13,675 bases of DNA from Alterinioella sp963975135 (lineage in GTDB: Bacteria > Pseudomonadota > Alphaproteobacteria > Rhodobacterales > Rhodobacteraceae). Below the pieces are notes generated by a model. It saw only the letters and a program-made list of their open reading frames with translations, ran no database searches and was not told the origin of the DNA. Of the stretch, positions 1 through 5,235 are shown one piece after another. Positions within the stretch are counted from its first letter, which is position 1; every line of letters starts with the position of its first letter. The DNA is taken from positions 1 through 13,675 of the forward strand of contig CAXBGQ010000043.1 of NCBI GenBank assembly GCA_963975135.1. The letters run 5' to 3'. The position numbers and the translations under genes were made by a program.

Positions 1-324
1 AAGCTGCATTTGCAGCTTTACCAGCGCTCGGCCGATATGTTTCTGGGCGTGCCGTTCAACATCGCCTCTTATGCGCTGCTGTTGGCGATGCTGGCGCATG
101 TCACGGGATACGAGGCCGGCGATTTCATCCATTCCATCGGCGACGCACATATCTATTCCAACCATATGGATCAGGTTGCAACGCAACTGGCGCGCACCCC
201 GCATGATTTGCCGCAGCTTCGCATTGCGCGGGATGTCGGCTCGATCTTCGACTTTCGCTATGAGGATTTCGCCTTTGACGGCTATGACCCGGACCCGGCC
301 ATTCGCGCGCCGGTGGCGGTGTGA
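1..324 (+). CDS. thyA: Thymidylate synthase, C-terminal part (5' end outside window)
   Basis: Thymidylate synthase methylates dUMP to dTMP with methylene-tetrahydrofolate, giving dihydrofolate, in the cytoplasm. The frame is open from base 1 and stops at 322-324, so only the last 107 residues are present. Visible family signatures are the phosphate-binding QRSAD, the segment FLGVPFNIASYA with the dUMP-contacting Asn, and GDAHIYSNH with the His and Tyr that bind the deoxyribose. The tail is slightly longer than in E. coli and ends in a hydrophobic RAPVAV. The active-site Cys lies upstream of the window. The folA start follows after four bases, so the two are almost certainly co-transcribed; folA recycles the dihydrofolate made here. 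The identification is firm. Confidence 0.96.
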   Translation, partial: KLHLQLYQRSADMFLGVPFNIASYALLLAMLAHVTGYEAGDFIHSIGDAHIYSNHMDQVATQLARTPHDLPQLRIARDVGSIFDFRYEDFAFDGYDPDPAIRAPVAV

Positions 325-328
325 GCCG

Positions 329-811
329 ATGCTGAGCCTGATTGTTGCACGCGGGGCGAACGGGGCGATTGGCAAGGATGGCGATATCCCGTGGTCGGTG
401 CCCGAGGATCTGAAGTTTTTCCAGCGCGAGACCCTGGGCGGGGCCATCATCATGGGGCGGCGGACATGGGAAAGCCTGCCGGTGAAACCGCTGGCGCGGC
501 GGATGAATATCGTGGTGAGCCGCGATACGGGGCTGGCCGAGCATGTCTGCGCCAGTGTGGAGGCCGCCGTAGAGATGGCCCACGCGGCCGGGTATCGGCG
601 GATCTATGGCATTGGCGGCGAAGGGATTTACCGGGCGCTCATGCCCCTGGCCGACCGGATGCTGGTGACCGAGGTGGATATGCGCGTGCCGGATGCGGAT
701 GCTTATTTCCCGGATTTCGACGCGGCGGATTGGCGCGATCTCGGGGCGCTGGAATTGCGCGCGACGGGGCCGCGCGCGGTGGTGCGGGAATTGCTGCGGC
801 GGATCGGGTAG
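329..811 (+). CDS. folA: Dihydrofolate reductase
   Basis: Reduces dihydrofolate to tetrahydrofolate with NADPH. The 160-residue product has the normal length for a bacterial DHFR. It opens MLSLIVARGANGAIGKDGDIPW, in which the NGAIGKDGDIPW stretch is the Met20-loop region, followed by the acidic active-site residue in PEDLKFF. Further on are the cofactor-binding MGRRTWES, a NIVVSR strand, and the glycine-rich YGIGGEGIYRAL near residue 95. The C-terminal EVDMRVPDADAYFPDF is the usual late DHFR block. The ATG at 329 lies four bases after the thyA stop, and no earlier in-frame start fits the family N terminus. The stop codon lies inside the first of two hairpins that separate folA from the convergent csp gene. 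Confidence 0.96.
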   Translation: MLSLIVARGANGAIGKDGDIPWSVPEDLKFFQRETLGGAIIMGRRTWESLPVKPLARRMNIVVSRDTGLAEHVCASVEAAVEMAHAAGYRRIYGIGGEGIYRALMPLADRMLVTEVDMRVPDADAYFPDFDAADWRDLGALELRATGPRAVVRELLRRIG

Positions 812-845
812 GGCGGGGTGCCCTACCGACGGTCGCCCGCGACCG
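807..845. terminator. Two tandem hairpins between convergent folA and csp
   Basis: Two perfect inverted repeats fill the 36-base gap between the stop codons. The first pairs GGTAGGGC (807-814, overlapping the folA stop) with GCCCTACC (820-827) around a 5-base loop. The second pairs CGGTCG (830-835) with CGACCG (840-845) around CCCG. Neither is followed by a clear U-tract on either strand, so intrinsic termination is an inference from position and symmetry; they may instead protect 3' ends. Both would fold in transcripts from either direction. Confidence 0.5.
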
Positions 846-847
846 CC

Positions 848-1054
848 TCAGAGCTTCTTCAACTCCACCGCCGAGGATCGTCCGTCGCGCCCCTCGCGCA
901 GCTCGAAGCTGATCTTTTCGTTGTCGGCCAACCCGGTCAGGCCGGCCTGTTCGACCGCCGAGATATGCACAAACACATCATTGCCGCCCTCATCGGGCGC
1001 GATAAAACCGAAACCCTTTGTCGTGTTGAACCATTTCACGGTGCCTGTGGGCAT
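848..1054 (-). CDS. cspA: Cold shock protein, CspA family
   Basis: A 68-residue single cold-shock domain that binds single-stranded RNA/DNA and acts as an RNA chaperone in the cytoplasm. The product starts MPTGTVKWFNTTKGFGFIAP, which contains RNP1 (KGFGFI, residues 13-18), and has RNP2 as DVFVHIS (26-32). The C-terminal half (EKISFELREGRDGRSSAVEL) is the standard fourth and fifth strand. Length and sequence match stand-alone Csp proteins. The ATG at 1052-1054 is preceded by GGAAGGAA at good spacing. Alphaproteobacteria usually have several csp paralogues, so the symbol is a family label. It is divergent from the reductase gene at 1262 and has a long leader (see promoter entry). Confidence 0.95.
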   Translation of the reverse strand: MPTGTVKWFNTTKGFGFIAPDEGGNDVFVHISAVEQAGLTGLADNEKISFELREGRDGRSSAVELKKL

Positions 1055-1163
1055 ATCCCAATTCCTTCCCGGTCTTGACCCGCCCGCGACAGTGCGGCGG
1101 TGCGGTGGCACCGGCGCGCGCATCTGATGGCCAAACGCGCATGCGCCGGTTTTCACGCGCAAA

Positions 1164-1191
1164 ATCATGCCGCGATTCGGAAAAAAGGCAA
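1164..1191 (-). promoter_or_regulatory. Candidate csp promoter with ~100-nt leader
   Basis: Read on the minus strand, TTGCCT (1191-1186) and CATGAT (1169-1164) are separated by 16 bases and resemble -35 and -10 boxes. A transcript from here would carry a leader of about 100 nt before the csp ATG, as is common for cold-shock mRNAs. A 6-bp hairpin with a 4-base loop lies in that leader (1098-1103 with 1108-1113). The boxes are imperfect and were found by eye; another promoter is possible. Confidence 0.4.
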
Positions 1192-1261
1192 GATATTTTG
1201 GGTTGTGGCGGGGATGGCGGCGCGCCAGATTGGGGCCGGAACGGACGATATGGGGCACGCA

Positions 1262-1588
1262 ATGCTGATCTACGGGCTGAAAAACTGTGACACCTGCCGC
1301 AAGGCGGTGAAGGCTCTGCAAACTGCGGGCCATGACGCGGTGTTGGTGGATGTGCGGGCGGAGCCTTTGGACGCGGCGGTTTTGCAGGCGTTTTATGCGG
1401 AGTTCGGGGACGCTCTGCTCAACACCCGGTCCACCACCTGGCGGGCCCTGAGCGAGGCGGAACGGGCAGGCGCGCCGCTTGATCTGCTCAAAGCCCATCC
1501 GGCCCTGATGAAGCGTCCGGTGATCCGGGCCGAAGACGGCAGGCTCTATCTGGGGTGGGGCAAGGACATTCAGGCGGCGCTGAGCTGA
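1262..1588 (+). CDS. ArsC/Spx-fold reductase (YffB-like family protein)
   Basis: A 108-residue protein of the ArsC/Spx thioredoxin-fold family. It starts MLIYGLKNCDTCRKAVKAL: the first strand runs into Cys9, here within a CxxC (Cys9/Cys12) as in Spx-like members. The later segment LLNTRSTTWR and the conserved HPALMKRPVI match the family pattern, in which the Arg supports the nucleophilic Cys. True arsenate reductases are usually longer and sit in ars operons; no ars genes are nearby, so the substrate is unknown and a general thiol reductase is as likely. ATG 1262 gives the usual short N terminus; an in-frame ATG at 1250 would add four residues. The last 19 bases overlap the end of the convergent doxX gene. 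Confidence 0.85.
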   Translation: MLIYGLKNCDTCRKAVKALQTAGHDAVLVDVRAEPLDAAVLQAFYAEFGDALLNTRSTTWRALSEAERAGAPLDLLKAHPALMKRPVIRAEDGRLYLGWGKDIQAALS

Positions 1589-2139
1589 GGGGCCATGCGC
1601 GCCCGCAACACCGCATCCAGCGATAGCGGCCCGCCGCCGCGCACCACCAGATAAAGCAGCAAAAACACCCAGAAGGCGCGTTGATCGAGGATCAGCCCGC
1701 CCGATGCGGTGTCGAACCAGCTGCCGCGATCGGCACCCGTGACGCCATGGCCGAAAATATCGACCCAGGATTGCGCCACGACAAAGCCCGCCATGCCAAG
1801 CGCGCCGAGCCGGGTGAACAGCCCGATCAGGATCAGCAGGGGCAGCACGAACTCGCCCCATGTGGCGGCAACGACCAGCAACCGCCAGAAGGTGCCAAGC
1901 TGGCTGGCGTCATAGCCCACGGCCTCGGACAGGCGCGGCAGGATCTGGGCATAGGCGTTGAAATCGGGCTGGAATATCCCGGCCACGCCCTCGCCCAGTT
2001 TGGTCCGCGCGGAGTTCCAGTAATAGAGCAGCAACGTGCCGGCAAAGACCAGCCGCGCCAGCGTCGGCATCAGGGCGGGCGCGATGCGGGCTTCCAGCGT
2101 ATCAAACAGACGGTCATGCAGCGAAATCAGGGCGTTCAT
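1570..2139 (-). CDS. DoxX-family membrane protein of the buf operon
   Basis: A 189-residue inner-membrane protein, last gene of the bufA-bufB-bufC-doxX operon. Hydrophobic segments lie at about residues 26-42, 87-107, 111-130 and 152-168, giving a four-helix DoxX-like topology. Characteristic features are the ARLVFAGTLLLYYWNSARTK start of the first helix, the WGEFVLPLLILIGLFTRLGA block and a polar loop before helix four. DoxX proteins are associated with electron transfer or quinone-linked functions. In C. metallidurans the homologue is the final gene of the gold-induced gigPABT operon. The ATG lies 12 bases after the bufC stop, so translation is probably coupled. How it helps bufferin maturation or export is not established; redox supply to the iron oxidase is one guess. 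The 3' end overlaps the convergent ArsC-like gene by 19 bp. Confidence 0.88.
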   Translation of the reverse strand: MNALISLHDRLFDTLEARIAPALMPTLARLVFAGTLLLYYWNSARTKLGEGVAGIFQPDFNAYAQILPRLSEAVGYDASQLGTFWRLLVVAATWGEFVLPLLILIGLFTRLGALGMAGFVVAQSWVDIFGHGVTGADRGSWFDTASGGLILDQRAFWVFLLLYLVVRGGGPLSLDAVLRARMAPQLSAA

Positions 2140-2151
2140 GGCAAAGGCTTT

Positions 2152-2877
2152 CTATAGCGTAAGGGCGGCAGAGCCGAGCATCAGGGTCAGAAGCCCGGCA
2201 ATATCGGCGCGCGGGGCAGCGGCCTGCACCGCCTCAAGCGCCGCGCCGAGGGTCGTGGTGCCATTCAGCGCGCGGGCCAGCACCAGCCCACCGGGCGGCA
2301 GCAAATGCGGCGCGGGGTCGAACCCGGGGCGGGTGATCATGACGTTTTCGCCCCCGGCCTGCGGTTTCGGGGCGTCGGGCACCATATTGAACAGCCAGAT
2401 CGACAGGATCGGATGCGGCGAGGCGATTAGGATGGTCGCCGGGGCGAGATGCGGTTTGAGCGCCATCAGAGCCTCTGGGTCCAGCCCGCTGGCGTCCAGG
2501 GGCACCGTGTCGGCGGCGTGGTAGGACCGGCGCATGGCCAGTTCCAGCCGGGCGGTATCGGCCAGATAGGGCAGGGTTTCCAAAGGCTTGAAGCCTTCCA
2601 GAAAGGCGGGCATTTCGGCACCATATTGCGAGATCGCACGCGATTTGGGCGGGTGGGCACGCAGAAATATCAGCGCCAGTTGCTTGAAGGTCTCGGCCCC
2701 CAAGAGCTTGACCAGCACCGGAAACCCGATCTCCAGCGCTTCGGTGAGCGATGCCGCGACATTGTTGCGATAGACGTCGAACCGCTTGGCCGCGGGTCGA
2801 CCTTCGGGATCGACCATGCCGGCAGGCAACTGGGCTTCGGGGTCCAGCAGGGCGGCGGTGAAATCGGTCTGGCGCAT
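2152..2877 (-). CDS. bufC: DUF2063 bufferin maturation partner, BufC/HvfC type
   Basis: A 241-residue protein with the DUF2063 N-terminal domain (about residues 5-95). The signature RFDVYRNNVAASLTEALE is followed by GFPVLVKLLG, FLRAHPPKS and YGAEMPAFLEGF, then LPYLADTARLELAMRRSYHA. The C-terminal half (about 125-241) resembles the second domain of these proteins and has no motif I can name. In characterised DUF692 systems this type of partner binds the precursor peptide and presents it to the iron oxidase. The start codon is three bases after the bufB stop (TGA GCC ATG), indicating translational coupling. Older annotations call DUF2063 a putative DNA-binding domain; the operon context makes the RiPP-partner role much more likely. 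Confidence 0.92.
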   Translation of the reverse strand: MRQTDFTAALLDPEAQLPAGMVDPEGRPAAKRFDVYRNNVAASLTEALEIGFPVLVKLLGAETFKQLALIFLRAHPPKSRAISQYGAEMPAFLEGFKPLETLPYLADTARLELAMRRSYHAADTVPLDASGLDPEALMALKPHLAPATILIASPHPILSIWLFNMVPDAPKPQAGGENVMITRPGFDPAPHLLPPGGLVLARALNGTTTLGAALEAVQAAAPRADIAGLLTLMLGSAALTL

Positions 2878-2880
2878 GGC

Positions 2881-3735
2881 TCAGGCCCTGACCGGGGTAA
2901 GGATCGCCTCGGCGCGGGCGGCCTCGGCGCGTAGCACGGCGAATTCGGGCACGTTATTGTCCCATTCGATCAGCGTCGGTCGGGGCCCGCCGCGCGCGAT
3001 GGTATGGGCATAAAGCGCCCAGACCGGATCGACGACCTCCGATCCATGCGCGTCGATCAAAAGCGGCGCGCCGTGATCATCGGCATCCTCATCATGGCCA
3101 CCGAGATGGATCTCGCCCACCGCATCCAACGGGAAGGCGTCGATATAGGCCACCGGATCGGTCTGCTGATTGGTGGCGGAGACAAAGACATTGTTGACAT
3201 CGAGCAGCAGGCCACAGCCGGTGCGGCGCGCGATTTCGGAAAGGAATTCGACCTCGGCCATCGTGGTCTCGGTAAAGGCCAGATAGGTGGAGGGGTTTTC
3301 CAGCAGCAAGGTGCGGCCAAGGGCGGTCTGAACCTGATCGACATGGGTGCAGACGCGCGCCAGCGTTTCTTCGGTATAGGGCAGCGGCAGCAGATCGTTC
3401 AGATAGGCATCGCCATGCGTGGACCAGGCCAGATGTTCGGAAAAGCTGGCCGGTTGCAGCCAGTCGCAAAGGTGCTTCAGCCGCGCGATGTGATCGGTAT
3501 CGAGCGGTGCCTCGCCGCCGATGGAAAGACCCACGCCATGCACGGATATGGGAAACTGGTCAGCCAGCGCGCGCAGTTGCGCCAGCGGACGCCCGCCATC
3601 GCCCATGTAGTTTTCGGCGTGGATTTCCAGCCACCTGACCGGGCCGGGATCGGCGCGCAGTTCCGCGAAGTGGCTGGCCTTGTAGCCGACGCCCGCCAAT
3701 GGCGGCAGGCGGTTGTCCGAGGCAATATCATACAT
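2881..3735 (-). CDS. bufB: DUF692 multinuclear non-heme iron oxidase (MNIO), BufB/MbnB type
   Basis: A 284-residue TIM-barrel enzyme of the MNIO family, which includes MbnB (methanobactin) and uses a multi-iron centre and oxygen to oxidise cysteines of a precursor peptide. Likely metal-binding positions are visible in order: SVHGVGLSIG (His66), FSEHLAW (Glu100/His101), LLENPSTY (Glu146/Asn147), LLLDVNNVFVS (Asp179, Asn181), EIHLGGH (His210/His214), IDAHGSEV (Asp228/His230) and TLIEWDNN (Glu257). Length is normal and no key motif is missing. ATG 3735 gives the usual MYDI...LAGVGYK start; upstream in-frame codons offer only a TTG. The gene lies 123 bases after bufA, across a strong hairpin, and is tightly coupled to bufC. 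The expected substrate is the BufA precursor. Confidence 0.94.
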   Translation of the reverse strand: MYDIASDNRLPPLAGVGYKASHFAELRADPGPVRWLEIHAENYMGDGGRPLAQLRALADQFPISVHGVGLSIGGEAPLDTDHIARLKHLCDWLQPASFSEHLAWSTHGDAYLNDLLPLPYTEETLARVCTHVDQVQTALGRTLLLENPSTYLAFTETTMAEVEFLSEIARRTGCGLLLDVNNVFVSATNQQTDPVAYIDAFPLDAVGEIHLGGHDEDADDHGAPLLIDAHGSEVVDPVWALYAHTIARGGPRPTLIEWDNNVPEFAVLRAEAARAEAILTPVRA

Positions 3736-3813
3736 GTCGGGGCGGTCCCTCGTGATGCTGTCGGTCGTAGGTCTTGCCGGTTCGGCGGTATCGCCGGCTC
3801 CGGGCAAATGCGC

Positions 3814-3834
3814 CGCGCCGGGCGTGCCGGCGCG
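3814..3834 (-). terminator. GC-rich hairpin in the bufA-bufB gap (possible attenuator)
   Basis: An 8-bp perfect inverted repeat, CGCGCCGG (3814-3821) and CCGGCGCG (3827-3834), with a 5-base loop, lies just after the bufA stop. A weaker hairpin (CGGCG 3783-3787 with CGCCG 3792-3796) follows in the direction of transcription. There is no run of U after the stem, so full termination is unlikely. Partial termination or 3'-end protection of the bufA message would give more precursor than enzyme, as is common in RiPP operons; this is inference. Confidence 0.5.
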
Positions 3835-3858
3835 ACAGCGACGATCCGGGTGCAGAGC

Positions 3859-4239
3859 TCAGCTTTCGTCCATATCCATCATCATGGTGTCGCGATACTG
3901 CGCCAGAACGTCATCCGACAGCCCCTCGGGCAGGTCGCGGGCCAGGCCGCCATAACCATCGGCCTCAAGCGTGGCCAGGGTCTCACCCACGCGGCCATCG
4001 GGCAGTTCGATCGTGGTGCAGGTGCCGACGGGGACCAGAACCCAGGCATTGCCCTGATAGTTGATGGTCGAGGTGCCGGCGCAGGTGGTGCCGGGACCGG
4101 CGGCGCAGCCGTTCTGGCCGGCCAGCGAAACGCCATAGCATTTTTCCATCTCTTGCGCGGCGGCACCAGTGGCTCCAATGGCACCAATGGCGGTTGCGAC
4201 GGCACCAAGCAGAGCAAGGGATTTGATTTGGGTCGACAT
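3859..4239 (-). CDS. bufA: Bufferin-type RiPP precursor (DUF2282), Sec-exported
   Basis: A 126-residue precursor of the BufA1/DUF2282 family. Residues 1-28 form a Sec-type signal peptide (MSTQIK, a hydrophobic Ala/Gly stretch, AAA before Gln29). The core carries exactly four cysteines, Cys34, Cys45, Cys53 and Cys74, in the family pattern EKCYGV, NGCAAG, TTCAGT and VPVGTCTTI, with the conserved YQGNAW between the third and fourth. In characterised bufferins some of these cysteines are converted to thiooxazoles by the DUF692 enzyme and the peptide then binds copper in the periplasm. The tail (about residues 83-126) is long for the family and ends in the Met/Asp-rich DTMMMDMDES. ATG 4239 has GGGAG upstream. 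It is first in the operon, ahead of its two maturation genes. Confidence 0.92.
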   Translation of the reverse strand: MSTQIKSLALLGAVATAIGAIGATGAAAQEMEKCYGVSLAGQNGCAAGPGTTCAGTSTINYQGNAWVLVPVGTCTTIELPDGRVGETLATLEADGYGGLARDLPEGLSDDVLAQYRDTMMMDMDES

Positions 4240-4608
4240 GAGGGAAGCTCCCGTAAAACAGTTTTTCAATTCAATCGCCGAAATCCGGAATTGGATCTGA
4301 CAGCCATAGGGGTAACGGGGCGATCCGGTCACAGGCCAATCACAGGCCCGTCAAGCACGCCCGCGTGAGCCGATGTTATGGAGGTGCAGGAAAGCGACCC
4401 TACGGGCATTGGAAAATATATCAAATAAATCAATGCGCTAATTGACATGGTTAGTATGAAGCCTCCGGAAATGTGTCAGGTGAATGAAGGGGGAATCGGG
4501 CAAATGTTTCAAACCCGACGGGGCGATTCAGCTTGGAATGCCCGCCTTGCGCGCCTATTTGGGGTGTCAGCCCGCCGATTGGGCGAAACAGAACGGGAGA
4601 TAGCACCG
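4240..4608. promoter_or_regulatory. Divergent regulatory gap between bufA and the membrane protein gene
   Basis: These 369 bases hold no convincing gene. The frame of the downstream membrane protein is open through 4447-4608, but its codons there look unlike a known N terminus. Seen here: a 9-bp direct repeat TCACAGGCC at 4329-4337 and 4340-4348, spaced 11 bp (one helical turn); TTGACG on the minus strand at 4354-4349, next to that repeat; an AT-rich block at about 4410-4440; and a perfect TTGACA on the plus strand at 4442-4447, without a good -10 box 17 bases on. The bufA promoter must lie here, but I could not identify a complete one, nor a clear SigF/ECF-type motif. Confidence 0.5.
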
Positions 4609-4977
4609 ATGCGCAACGCAGCCCTCGTATTGGGAATCCTTGGCGGGGTCCTTGGCATGATCGTCGGGTTCTTCGGCTATGGCTATGTCGAGTTTGTCAA
4701 CTGGTTCGGCGAAGTGCCCGATATCGCGACGCAGGTGGACAATCCCGGCCTGATTCAGGCGACCAGTATCGTGGCTCCGATCCTGGCGCTGGCAGGCGGC
4801 GCGATGGCGCGGGCGCGGGCCTTGTGGGCCGGGATATTGCTGCTGCTATCCGCGGGCGGCATGTATTACGCCTTCGGCTTTGGCGTCTTTACGATCTTCC
4901 CGATCGCCCTGACCGGGCTTGGCGGGCTGTTGGCGATTGCTGCCGGTCGCCCGGATGAGGAAGTCAGCCATTTCTGA
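4609..4977 (+). CDS. Small four-helix membrane protein of unknown function
   Basis: A 122-residue inner-membrane protein that I cannot assign to a named family. Hydrophobic segments are at about residues 5-23, 49-65, 70-88 and 91-112. The loop between helices 1 and 2 (about 24-48, YVEFVNWFGEVPDIATQVDN) is amphipathic and acidic and probably periplasmic or lumenal. The protein is glycine-rich (LGILGGVLG, LTGLGGLLA) and ends in a short acidic tail, GRPDEEVSHF. ATG 4609 is chosen because GGGAGA lies 8 bases upstream and a membrane helix begins at once; an upstream in-frame start at 4447 would add 54 hydrophilic residues. It is transcribed away from the buf operon and converges on the thrS remnant. 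No functional link to either is shown. Confidence 0.7.
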   Translation: MRNAALVLGILGGVLGMIVGFFGYGYVEFVNWFGEVPDIATQVDNPGLIQATSIVAPILALAGGAMARARALWAGILLLLSAGGMYYAFGFGVFTIFPIALTGLGGLLAIAAGRPDEEVSHF

Positions 4978-5020
4978 CATGCCCGTCGTTTCTGACGCCG
5001 GTCCGGACTGAGGTCGCCCT

Positions 5021-5234
5021 TCATCGCAGGTCGGGCGGGATCGCGTCGGCTGCCGGATCGGCCACCACGCTGTCCAACCCCACCAAACGCGTCTGCTTCT
5101 CGTCCAAACGGCACATCGTGACGGTGCGGTTTTCAACTTTCTGTCGCCCGATGGCCAGAATGACCGGCACCTTGCCGACGCAATGTCCCCGGCCTTCGCC
5201 GGTGATCTTTTCATTGCGGATGTCGGCCCCGGCC
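5021..5234 (-). pseudogene. Decayed second copy of the thrS 3' end
   Basis: The minus strand encodes about 70 residues matching the C terminus of ThrS (GADIRNEKI ... GKVPVILAIGRQ ... ADAIPPDLR, stop). It aligns without gaps to 6411-6624 at a constant offset of 1390 bases. By hand count about 173 of 214 bases (81%) and 52 of 68 residues are identical. The match starts exactly at the stop codon and ends next to the stop codon of the epimerase gene. It lacks a start, a catalytic core and most of the anticodon-binding domain. Positions conserved in ThrS are changed (NYKVREHS has become TGEGRGHC), so it is not under ThrS selection. It lies directly downstream of the epimerase gene. Confidence 0.9.
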
Positions 5235-5235
5235 A

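Noticed and set aside
1137..1146. 10-bp palindrome GCGCATGCGC
   Set aside because: Such short GC palindromes are expected by chance at this base composition, and nothing ties it to a regulator.
1262..1588. Calling this gene arsC, an arsenate reductase
   Set aside because: The protein is shorter than classical ArsC, has a CxxC, and no arsenic genes are nearby; only the fold family is supported.
4290..4330. Possible SigF/ECF-type promoter (GTAACC-N16-CGAA) for bufA
   Set aside because: GTTACC occurs on the minus strand near 4310, but the partner box at the right spacing reads CCAA and the first box deviates, so the match is too weak.
3004..4368. 454-codon open frame on the plus strand, antisense to bufA and bufB
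   Set aside because: It lies across two well-recognised genes on the minus strand, its translation is rich in Gly, Arg and Gln with no known motif, and it is a typical high-GC shadow frame.
4442..4470. TTGACA at 4442-4447 as a promoter for the membrane protein gene
   Set aside because: The -35 hexamer is perfect, but no acceptable -10 hexamer lies 15-19 bases on; kept only as an observation in the gap entry.
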